64,000 nucleotides of DNA from contig DATEKK010000109.1 in the NCBI GenBank assembly GCA_035277485.1, forward strand, positions 62,001 through 126,000, written 5' to 3'. Source of the stretch: JADGGM01 sp035277485. Its GTDB lineage: Bacteria > Gemmatimonadota > Gemmatimonadetes > Gemmatimonadales > Gemmatimonadaceae. The notes below the pieces were generated by a model that had not been told where the DNA came from, ran no database searches, and saw only the letters and a list, made by a program, of their open reading frames with translations. Of the stretch, positions 17,830 through 25,424 are shown piece by piece. A program made the translations under genes and the position numbers. Position 1 is the stretch's first letter; each line of letters opens with the position of its first letter.

Positions 17830-19271
17830 CGGCTGGGGTCTTGGCCGATCTGGTCGCCGGAGAGTTCCGCCCAACGAACGGCGGGAGCACGTTGCCGTCG
17901 CTCAATCCGTCGGATGCGTCGGACGTCGTGGCGCTGGTTCCCGAGGGGACGGCCGAGGCGGCGCGCGCCGCGGCGGACGCGGCGGCGGCTGCGTTAGGCG
18001 CATGGCGCGGACTCACTGGTCCCGCACGAGCCGAGCATCTCTACAACTGGGCCGTCGTGATCGCGCAGCGCGCGGACGACCTGGCGCGCGCGATGACGCG
18101 CGAGGTCGGGAAACCGATTGCGGAATCGCGCGGCGAAGTGGCGCGGGCGGTGGTGATCCTGCGGTACTACGCGGGCGAGGCGGTGCGCGCGGTGGGCGAG
18201 GTCATTCCATCGCAGGCGCCGGGCGCGCTGCAGTTCACGTTGCGCGAGCCGTTAGGCGTAGTGGCGCTCATCACGCCGTGGAATTTTCCGCTGGCGATTC
18301 CGCTGTGGAAGGCGGCGCCGGCGCTCGCCTTCGGGAACACGGTGGTGCTCAAGCCGTCGGAGATGTCGGCGCAGGTGGCGTCGCTCCTGGCGGAGACGGC
18401 CGTCGCCGCCAAACTGCCGCCGGGCGTGTTCAATGTGGTGCACGGCACCGGGCCGAACGCCGGCACGCCGCTGCTCAGGCATCCCGCGGTGCGCGGCATC
18501 TCGTTCACCGGATCCAGCGCGGTCGGCGCGCAGGTCGCAGCGCTCGCCGCCGGACGCAACGTGCGGTTCCAGACCGAGATGGGCGGCAAGAACGTGCTGA
18601 TCGTGGCGCGCGATGCCGATCTCGACGCGGCGGCCGCGCTGGCGGCGTCGGGCGCGATGCGCTACGCGGGGCAGAAATGCACGGCGACGAGCCGGGTGGT
18701 GGTGGTGCGGGACGTGGCGCAGGAGTTCCTGGGCCGGCTGCGCGCGCAGGTCGACCGGCTTCCGTTAGGCCCGGTGGATGATCCGGCCGCGGCCGTGGGC
18801 CCGGTCATCAGCGCGCGGTCGCGCGATGGGATCGCGCAGGCGCTGCGCGACGGCAACGCGGAGCGATTGTTCGGGGGGGAGCTGCCCAACGATCCCCGGT
18901 TCGGCCGCGGGTTCTTCGTCGCGCCGCTCGTGATCCGTCTGGCCGACCCCGATGCACCGCTCGCGCAGCGCGAGCTGTTCGGCCCGGTGTTGGGCGTGTT
19001 CGAGGCCGACGATCTGGATCACGCGATCGCATTGGCGAACCGGACGCCGTTCGGGCTCAGCGCGTCGCTGTTCACGCGCGACATCCGGTCGGCGCTCACG
19101 TACGTGCACCGGATCGACGTGGGCTTGGTGCGCGTGAACGGCGACACGACCGGCGTGGATCCGCACGCGCCATTCGGGGGGATGAAGGGATCGAGCTCGG
19201 GGAGCCGCGAGCAGGGCCCGGCGGCGCGCGAGTTTTACACCGAGACCAAGACCGTCCAGATCAACCCGTGA
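17826..19271 (+). CDS. Aldehyde dehydrogenase, probable 2-oxoglutarate semialdehyde dehydrogenase
   Basis: The 481-residue NAD(P)-dependent aldehyde dehydrogenase has T-P-W-N-F-P-L-A-I-P in the cofactor site, F-T-G-S-S-A-V-G, catalytic Glu in E-M-G-G-K-N, and catalytic Cys in G-Q-K-C-T-A-T-S-R. Its place between the GntR gene and the deaminase predicts oxidation of 2,5-dioxopentanoate (2-oxoglutarate semialdehyde) to 2-oxoglutarate, the last step of trans-4-hydroxyproline degradation. It overlaps both neighbours by 4 nt. Sequence alone does not exclude other short aldehyde acids. Confidence 0.9.
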   Translation: MTAGVLADLVAGEFRPTNGGSTLPSLNPSDASDVVALVPEGTAEAARAAADAAAAALGAWRGLTGPARAEHLYNWAVVIAQRADDLARAMTREVGKPIAESRGEVARAVVILRYYAGEAVRAVGEVIPSQAPGALQFTLREPLGVVALITPWNFPLAIPLWKAAPALAFGNTVVLKPSEMSAQVASLLAETAVAAKLPPGVFNVVHGTGPNAGTPLLRHPAVRGISFTGSSAVGAQVAALAAGRNVRFQTEMGGKNVLIVARDADLDAAAALAASGAMRYAGQKCTATSRVVVVRDVAQEFLGRLRAQVDRLPLGPVDDPAAAVGPVISARSRDGIAQALRDGNAERLFGGELPNDPRFGRGFFVAPLVIRLADPDAPLAQRELFGPVLGVFEADDLDHAIALANRTPFGLSASLFTRDIRSALTYVHRIDVGLVRVNGDTTGVDPHAPFGGMKGSSSGSREQGPAAREFYTETKTVQINP

Positions 19272-20182
19272 CCCCAGCCATGCGCACCACCGATTGGCGC
19301 GGTGTGTTCCCCGCGATCACGACGCCGTTTCGCGACGACCTGAGTGTCGATCACGAGTTCCTGTGCGAGCACGCGGCGTGGATGGTCGCGCACGGCGCGA
19401 ACGGCATCGTGCCGCTCGGATCGTTAGGCGAAGCGCCGGCGCTGTCGTTCGACGAGAAGGTGCGCATCCTCCAGACGTGCCGCACGGCGCTCCGCGCGGG
19501 CACGCCCCTCATCGCCGGCATCTCGGCGTCGAGCACGGCGGAGGCGGTGGCGCTCGCCAAAGAAGCGCATCGCGCCGGGTGCGACGGGTTGATGGTGCTG
19601 CCGCCGTACGTCTACCGCGGCGACTGGCGCGAAACGAAGGCGCACGTGACCGCGGTGTTTCGCGCCACGCCGCTCTCGTGCATGTTGTACAACAACCCGA
19701 TCGCGTACGGGACCGACTTCCTCCCCGAGCAGATCCGCGAGCTCGCCCAACACGAGAATCTGCACGCGGTGAAGGAGTCGAGCGGCGACGTACGGCGTAT
19801 GACCGCGATCCGTCAATTGTTAGGCGAGCGCTTGACCATCCTCGTCGGGTTGGACGATCTGGTGGTGGAAGGCGTGGCCGCGGGCGCCGAAGGTTGGATC
19901 GCCGGGCTGGTGAACGCGCTGCCCGCGCAGACGATGCGCCTGTGGGAGCACGCCACGGCCGGCCGATCGCGCGAAGCGCGCGCGCTGTACGACTGGTTCC
20001 TACCGCTGCTTCGTCTCGACACGACGCCAAAGTTCGTGCAGCTGATCAAGCTGGTGCAGCGCGAAGTGGGGAAGGGCAGCGCGCGCGTCCGGCCGCCGCG
20101 GCTGGAGTTGGAGGGCGACGAGCTCGAATCCACGCTCTCGAGAATTCGCGCGTCGCTGTCATCCTCCGAGGCGCGCGTGTGA
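19268..20182 (+). CDS. DHDPS-family deaminase, probable 1-pyrroline-4-hydroxy-2-carboxylate deaminase
   Basis: The 304-residue TIM-barrel protein of the DapA/NanA superfamily starts at GTG 19268 inside the GTGA overlap with the dehydrogenase. Conserved elements include G-V-F-P-A-I-T-T-P-F, G-S-L-G-E-A-P-A-L, the catalytic Tyr in Y-N-N-P, and the Schiff-base Lys in A-V-K-E-S-S-G-D. In hydroxyproline operons this family converts pyrroline-4-hydroxy-2-carboxylate to 2-oxoglutarate semialdehyde plus ammonia, which fits the flanking genes. True DapA would usually have G-T-T-G-E; here it is G-S-L-G-E, supporting a role other than lysine synthesis. Confidence 0.88.
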   Translation: MTPAMRTTDWRGVFPAITTPFRDDLSVDHEFLCEHAAWMVAHGANGIVPLGSLGEAPALSFDEKVRILQTCRTALRAGTPLIAGISASSTAEAVALAKEAHRAGCDGLMVLPPYVYRGDWRETKAHVTAVFRATPLSCMLYNNPIAYGTDFLPEQIRELAQHENLHAVKESSGDVRRMTAIRQLLGERLTILVGLDDLVVEGVAAGAEGWIAGLVNALPAQTMRLWEHATAGRSREARALYDWFLPLLRLDTTPKFVQLIKLVQREVGKGSARVRPPRLELEGDELESTLSRIRASLSSSEARV

Positions 20183-21147
20183 GCACGGTGGCCGGTGCGA
20201 TCGACACCATCGAGGTGGTCGACTCGCACACGGAAGGCGAGCCGACGCGCGTCGTGATCGCGGGCTGGCCGGAACCCACGGGCGACACCATGGCCGAGCG
20301 CCGCGAGTCGCTCAAGCGCGATCAGGATGCGCTGCGACAGGCCGTGATCCTCGAGCCGCGCGGACACGACGCGGTGGTCGGCGCGTTGCTCACGCCGCCC
20401 GTTAGTCCCGGCGCGATCACGGGCGTGGTGTTCTTCAACGATGTCGGATACCTCGGCATGTGCGGCCACGGCCTCATCGGCGTGGTGCGCACGCTCGAGC
20501 ATCTGGGTCGCATCGGGCCAGGGACCGTGTGTGTAGACACACCCGTCGGCCTGGTACGCGCCGAGCTCGCGCGCGACGGTTCCGTGTCGCTCGAGAACGT
20601 GCCGGCGTACGTGCACCGCGCAGGCGTGACGGTCGATGTGCCGGGCGTCGGCACCGTACACGGCGATGTCGCCTGGGGCGGCAACTGGTTCTTCCTAACG
20701 GAACTGGATGGCGCCGAGCTCGCGTTGTCGCGGGTGCGCGAGCTGACGCAGGCGACGATGGCGATCCGAGATGCGTTGACGCGTGCCGGCATCACGGGAG
20801 AGGGCGGCGCGCCCGTGGATCACATCGAGCTCTTTGGACCGCCGGTGCGCGCCGATGCGGACAGCCGGAATTTCGTGCTGTGTCCCGGCGTGGCGTACGA
20901 TCGCTCGCCGTGCGGGACGGGGACATCGGCGAAGATGGCGGCCCTGCACGCGCGCGGCGTGTTGCGTGCGGGCGAGCGGTGGCTGCAGGAGAGCATCACG
21001 GGGAGTCTCTTCACCGGGTGGGTGGAGGAGCGCGCCGGCGGTCGCGGGGTGATCCCGCACATCCAGGGCCGAGCCTTCGTGACGTCGCGGGCGACGCTGC
21101 TGTTCGACGCGGCCGACCCGTTCCGGTTAGGCATCCCGGGCGCGTGA
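20179..21147 (+). CDS. 4-hydroxyproline 2-epimerase (proline racemase superfamily)
   Basis: The start is GTG 20179 in a GTGA overlap, giving 322 residues. The family signature D-S-H-T-E-G-E-P-T-R-V-V opens the protein. Both catalytic cysteines are present: M-C-G-H-G (about residue 95) and D-R-S-P-C-G-T-G-T (about residue 245). The second loop, S-P-C-G-T-G, and the two-Cys arrangement fit 4-hydroxyproline epimerases rather than the Thr-containing dehydratases. The enzyme interconverts trans-4-hydroxy-L-proline and cis-4-hydroxy-D-proline without cofactor. The neighbouring FAD enzymes would then oxidise the D-isomer. Confidence 0.92.
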   Translation: MSTVAGAIDTIEVVDSHTEGEPTRVVIAGWPEPTGDTMAERRESLKRDQDALRQAVILEPRGHDAVVGALLTPPVSPGAITGVVFFNDVGYLGMCGHGLIGVVRTLEHLGRIGPGTVCVDTPVGLVRAELARDGSVSLENVPAYVHRAGVTVDVPGVGTVHGDVAWGGNWFFLTELDGAELALSRVRELTQATMAIRDALTRAGITGEGGAPVDHIELFGPPVRADADSRNFVLCPGVAYDRSPCGTGTSAKMAALHARGVLRAGERWLQESITGSLFTGWVEERAGGRGVIPHIQGRAFVTSRATLLFDAADPFRLGIPGA

Positions 21148-22337
21148 CGCACGGGGCGAGACTCGGCGCGCGGCGCACCGCGCGGCCGGACGTCGTGGTC
21201 GTCGGCGCGGGCATCGTGGGTGCGGCGTGCGCGCTCGCGCTGGTGCGGGAGTCGCTCGACGTGCTCATCCTCGATGCTTCGTTCGCGGGCGGCGGTTCCA
21301 CCGCCGCCGCGATGGGGCATCTCGTGGTGATGGATGACTCGCCCGCCCAACTCGCTCTCACCGCATATTCGCGCGGATTGTGGGAGCAGATGGCCGACGA
21401 GCTGCCGCCGGGCTGCGAGTACGAGATGCGCGGCACGTTGTGGGTGGCGGAATCCGGCGAGGATCTCGAGGCGGCGCGTGCGAAGCATGCGGTGTACGCG
21501 GCGCACGGCGTGGCCGCGTCGATGGTGGATGGTGCCGAGCTCGCACGTTTGGAGCCGGCGCTCAAGCCGGGACTCGCCGGGGCGCTCCTGGTTCCCGGCG
21601 ACGGCGTGCTCTATCCGCCTAACGCTGCGCGGTGGTGTGTGGAGCGGGCGGTGGCCCTCGGCGCCGAGCTGCGCGAGCGGTGCGAGGCGGTGGCGATCGG
21701 GCGCGGCGGCGTTCGCGTGCGCGGCGCGGATGGTATCGAGGAGACGATCGCGGCCGGCGCGATCGTGGTTGCCGGCGGTGTCGATGCGCCCGCGCTCGTG
21801 CCCGAGCTGCCGATCATTCCGCGCAAGGGACATCTCGTGATCACCGATCGCTATCCGGGGCTGTGCCACGCGCAGCTCGTGGAGCTCGGCTACCTGCGGA
21901 GCGCGCACGGGTTGGGCGGCGAATCGGTGGCGTTCAACGTGCAGCCGCGCGCGACGGGGCAGCTGCTCATCGGCTCGTCGCGGGAGCTGGTGGGGCGCGA
22001 CGGCGCGGTGAACCACGCCGTGTTAGGCGCGATGGTCCGGCGGGCGATTTCGTTCGTGCCGGCGCTGTCTCGCTGCGACGCGATCCGTGTGTGGACCGGG
22101 TTTCGTCCGGCGACGCCCGACGGGTTACCGCTCATCGGGCGGTGGGAAGGGGAACCGGGCGTATGGATTGCGGCGGGTCACGAAGGGTTAGGCATCACGA
22201 CCGCGCCCGGTACGGCCGCATTGATCGCGGCGGACATCATGGGTCGCGCGGCGCCGATCGATCCGGCACCGTATCATCCGGCACGCGCCATGCCGCGCGT
22301 CGTCGCCGCGGAGGCGGAGTCGTGTCGCGCGACGTGA
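21144..22337 (+). CDS. D-hydroxyproline dehydrogenase FAD subunit (DadA/GlyOx-like)
   Basis: The start is GTG 21144, again in a GTGA overlap, giving 397 residues. The N-terminal Rossmann motif is V-V-V-G-A-G-I-V-G-A-A-C-A. A DAO-type fold follows with G-G-G-S-T-A-A-A-M-G-H, and the C-terminal FAD-binding block reads V-W-T-G-F-R-P-A-T-P-D-G-L-P-L-I-G then A-A-G-H-E-G-L-G-I-T-T-A-P-G-T. In Pseudomonas hydroxyproline clusters a similar protein is the beta (catalytic) subunit of a heteromeric D-hydroxyproline dehydrogenase. The gene overlaps the next one, which encodes the other two subunits in a single chain. Confidence 0.88.
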   Translation: MTHGARLGARRTARPDVVVVGAGIVGAACALALVRESLDVLILDASFAGGGSTAAAMGHLVVMDDSPAQLALTAYSRGLWEQMADELPPGCEYEMRGTLWVAESGEDLEAARAKHAVYAAHGVAASMVDGAELARLEPALKPGLAGALLVPGDGVLYPPNAARWCVERAVALGAELRERCEAVAIGRGGVRVRGADGIEETIAAGAIVVAGGVDAPALVPELPIIPRKGHLVITDRYPGLCHAQLVELGYLRSAHGLGGESVAFNVQPRATGQLLIGSSRELVGRDGAVNHAVLGAMVRRAISFVPALSRCDAIRVWTGFRPATPDGLPLIGRWEGEPGVWIAAGHEGLGITTAPGTAALIAADIMGRAAPIDPAPYHPARAMPRVVAAEAESCRAT

Positions 22338-23890
22338 CGATTACCGTGGATGGCCGCCCGATCGTGGCGCCCGAAGGGACGACGCTGGCGTCGGCGATGC
22401 TCGGCGCCGGCATTACGCAGTTTCGCACGTCGGTTACGGGCGAAGCGCGGGCGCCGGTATGCGGCATGGGCGTGTGCTTCGAGTGTCGCGTGACCGTGGA
22501 CGGACGTCCGCACCAGCGGTCGTGTCTCATCCCCTGCGCGGATGGGCTGCGCGTGGAGACAGCGCCTAACGACGTCGGAGCATGGGCGCCGGAGGCAGAG
22601 CGCGAGCGCGTCGTGCGGGCGTGCGATGTGGCGGTGATCGGCGGCGGACCGGCGGGCATCGCGGCGGCGAGCGCGGCGGCGGAGGCCGGCGCACGGGTGA
22701 TCGTGATCGATCACGGGCTGCGTCCCGGCGGACAGATCTGGCGCCATCGCGACCCGGCGTCGCTGCCCAACGCAGCGCGCGCGTGGATCGCGCGGAGCGC
22801 GCGCCCGGCGGCGAATGGGGGCCCCAAGCCGGAGTGGCTGGCGCGGACCACCGTGTTCGACGCCTCGGCGGGCGACGACATCGCGCTGCGCCTGACGGGA
22901 GACGGCGCGGCCGGCGCGGGCGTGGTGCGCGCGCGCCGTGTGGTGATCGCCACGGGCGCGCGCGAGCTCTTTCTGCCGTTCCCCGGGTGGACGCTGCCGG
23001 GCGTGATGGGGTTGGGCGGCGCGCAGGCGCTGTTGAAAGGCGGTATGGCGGTGCGGGGACGGCGCGCCGTAGTTGCGGGATCGGGTCCGCTCCTCTTGCC
23101 GGTGGCCGCGGCGCTCGCACACGCGGGTGCCCGAGTGGCCTGTGTGGTGGAGCAGGCGCCGCTGGCGGAGGCGATGTCGTTCGGCGCGGGCTTGTGGTCG
23201 CATCCGGCAAAGGCGCTGCAGGCGCTGCGATACGGTGCGTCGCTCGCGGGCACGCGCATCCGGTTCGGCACGTGGGTGGCGTCGGCCGATGGCGACGGCG
23301 GGCGGGTGGCGCGCCTTCGCCTAACGGATGGCCGGCGTGCCAGGACGGTGCCCTGCGACCTCCTCTGCTGCAGCTACGGGTTCGTGCCCAACGTCGAGCT
23401 CGCGCGGTTGATGGGGTGCGATATCGAGCGCGGTCGCGTGTCGGTGGATGCGGCGCAGCGGACCAGCGTGTCGGGCGTGTGGTGCGCGGGCGAACCGACG
23501 GGTGTGGCGGGTGAAGGCGCCGCATTGGTGGAGGGCCAGATCGCGGGTTACGACGCGGGCGGCGCGGACGCGCTCGCGCAGTCGGCGCATCTACAGCGCG
23601 CGCGCGACGGCTGGCGGCGCTTCGGCGATCGCCTAACGGAGGCGTTCCGGCCGCGCGGCGCAGTACGCGCGCTGGCCGCCGACGAGACGCTCGTGTGCCG
23701 CTGCGAGGACGTGCGGCGCGGCGCGCTGGATCCCGCGTGGACCGTCAGACAGGCCAAGCTCTACACGCGCGTGACCATGGGCCCCTGCCAGGGCATGATC
23801 TGCGGGGCGGCATGCGCCAGCCTCTTCGGCTGGTCCGCGGGCGCCGTGCGGCCGCCGCTCGGCGGCGCCGAGGTCGCCCGACTCGGTTAG
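22322..23890 (+). CDS. Fused gamma-alpha subunit of D-hydroxyproline dehydrogenase (2Fe-2S + FAD/NAD fold)
   Basis: GTG 22322 (GGAGG upstream; GTG 22334 is an alternative) gives 522 residues. Residues 1-90 are a ferredoxin-like [2Fe-2S] domain with C-G-M-G-V-C-F-E-C and a later Cys in H-Q-R-S-C-L. Residues 95-440 are a pyridine-nucleotide/FAD oxidoreductase with V-I-G-G-G-P-A-G-I-A-A-A and a second G-x-G-x-x-x-x near V-A-G-S-G-P-L-L-L-P. The C-terminus is a BFD-like cysteine domain (V-C-R-C-E-D, then P-C-Q-G-M-I-C). In Pseudomonas and HcnABC-type enzymes the first two parts are separate proteins, so this is a natural fusion. The TAG stop lies within a GTTAGGC word. Confidence 0.88.
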   Translation: MSRDVTITVDGRPIVAPEGTTLASAMLGAGITQFRTSVTGEARAPVCGMGVCFECRVTVDGRPHQRSCLIPCADGLRVETAPNDVGAWAPEAERERVVRACDVAVIGGGPAGIAAASAAAEAGARVIVIDHGLRPGGQIWRHRDPASLPNAARAWIARSARPAANGGPKPEWLARTTVFDASAGDDIALRLTGDGAAGAGVVRARRVVIATGARELFLPFPGWTLPGVMGLGGAQALLKGGMAVRGRRAVVAGSGPLLLPVAAALAHAGARVACVVEQAPLAEAMSFGAGLWSHPAKALQALRYGASLAGTRIRFGTWVASADGDGGRVARLRLTDGRRARTVPCDLLCCSYGFVPNVELARLMGCDIERGRVSVDAAQRTSVSGVWCAGEPTGVAGEGAALVEGQIAGYDAGGADALAQSAHLQRARDGWRRFGDRLTEAFRPRGAVRALAADETLVCRCEDVRRGALDPAWTVRQAKLYTRVTMGPCQGMICGAACASLFGWSAGAVRPPLGGAEVARLG

Positions 23891-23906
23891 GCGGCCGGCC
23901 GGCGCG

Positions 23907-25322
23907 TCACTGCGCGTACCGGAGCACGTCGTACAGGTAGTGCACGCCGTCCCGGATGTTGGCGAGCGACACGCGTTCGTCGTTGCCGTGGACCCCGCGC
24001 TGGGCGTCGCTGCTCTCCACCTGGAACGGATCGAACCCGTACGTCACAATGCCTAACTTTCGATAGTACGGACGGTCGGTGGCGCCCGTGAGCATCGGGG
24101 TCGTCACGATCGCGCCCGGCACGCGGTCGTGCGACGCCCGCTCGATCGCGCGGAAGAGGTCCGTGTTGATCGGACTCTCGAGCGTCGCATTCACGTGCTC
24201 GAACGGCGTCCAGTGCACCGCGGTGTCGTGCACGACGGCTTTGAGCTGTGCCAGCACTTGCGCGGGATCCGCATCCGGCAACAGCCGGATGTCGAGCTCC
24301 GCCGTCGCTTCCGACGGAATCACGTTGGTCTTGTTCGATCCCGTGATCACCGTTTCCGAGATCGTGTTCCGGAGGATTGCGTTCCAGTAGATGTTGTCGG
24401 TGATCCACGCGCGTCCGCGCGGATCGCGCAGCGCGGCCTGCACATCGTTCAACCATGTGCGCTCCCGGCCACTGTAGGTGGGCGCGATGTCGTGAAAAAA
24501 TTTCGCGACGCCGGGCGTGACGTGCAGCGGTGTCTCCTAATGCGCAAGCTTGTCGAGCGCCGCCACGAGAACCGGCACCGGATTGGCCTTCGTGGGCCGC
24601 GAGCCGTGCGATGCGACGCCGTGCACGGTGAGGTGCTGCCAGAACGTCCGCTTCTCCGACACGCTCACGCCGAAGTACTCGAGCTTGCCATCGTGCACGA
24701 CGTTGTCGCCGCCTTCGGTGAGCAGATACTCGACGTCCGCGAGGAGATCGGCGTGTCGCGATGCGAACATCCGCGCGCCATTGCTGCCGAGCTCTTCGTC
24801 GGAATTACCGATGAAGACGATGTCGCGCGTGCGATGGATGCCGGAGCGTTCGAGCGCGATCATCGCCATGAGCTGCACGATGCCTTCGCCCTTCATGTCT
24901 AACGCACCGCGCCCGTAGAGATAGCCGTCCTTGATGACGCCGCCGAACGGATCGACGCTCCAGAATTTGGGCATCGTCGGGACGACGTCCATGTGGTGCA
25001 CGAGTGCGATGGCTTTCTTGGTGCCATCGCCCTTGAGTCGCACGTACAGGTTGCCGCGCGAGGGCCCGAGCGCGGTCGACTCGGTGTCCAACACCTGCAC
25101 CGTGAACCCTTCCCGCTCGAGGATGGGTATCAGGAACCTGATCGCCGCCATCTCGTTACCCGGCGGGTTGGTCGTGTTGACGCGGATGTAGTCGGCCAGC
25201 GTCTCGACGGCGGTGTCGCCCAATGCATTCCAGTCGAGCGCGACCGTCGATTGTTGGGCATGCGCCGTCGCGAGCGGCGCGGAGAGTATGACGAGTGCGG
25301 CGGTGATGTGAGCGATTCGCAT
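23907..25322 (-). pseudogene. M20 family metallopeptidase interrupted by a single in-frame amber codon
   Basis: Read from ATG 25322, the frame encodes a signal peptide (cleavage after A-T-A-H-A) and a full M20 carboxypeptidase-like protein of 470 residues. It has one TAG at 24539-24537 after K-L-A-H, and the frame continues without shift: E-T-P-L-H-V-T-P-G-V-A-K-F-F-H. Metal ligands survive on both sides: H-H-M-D, A-L-D-M-K-G, D-E-E-L-G before the stop and G-V-H-G-N-D-E-R-V after it. The family usually has Trp here (x-W-E-T-P), so TGG to TAG is the simplest explanation. It could be a recent pseudogene, a readthrough gene, or a sequencing error. Other M20 members remove N-terminal or C-terminal residues from peptides in the periplasm. 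Confidence 0.85.
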
Positions 25323-25424
25323 GACACGAATCGATGCTGCTGCGCACGGAATCGCAATGGTGCGCACGAAACCCGGCGAGCTACGCGCTCGTACGATGCA
25401 CACGACACTCATCTCATTGGCGGC

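Noticed and set aside
24537..24539. Pyrrolysine or other recoding at the amber codon
   Set aside because: The position corresponds to a conserved Trp, one transition away from TAG, and no recoding signal or dedicated genes are visible; a nonsense mutation is simpler.
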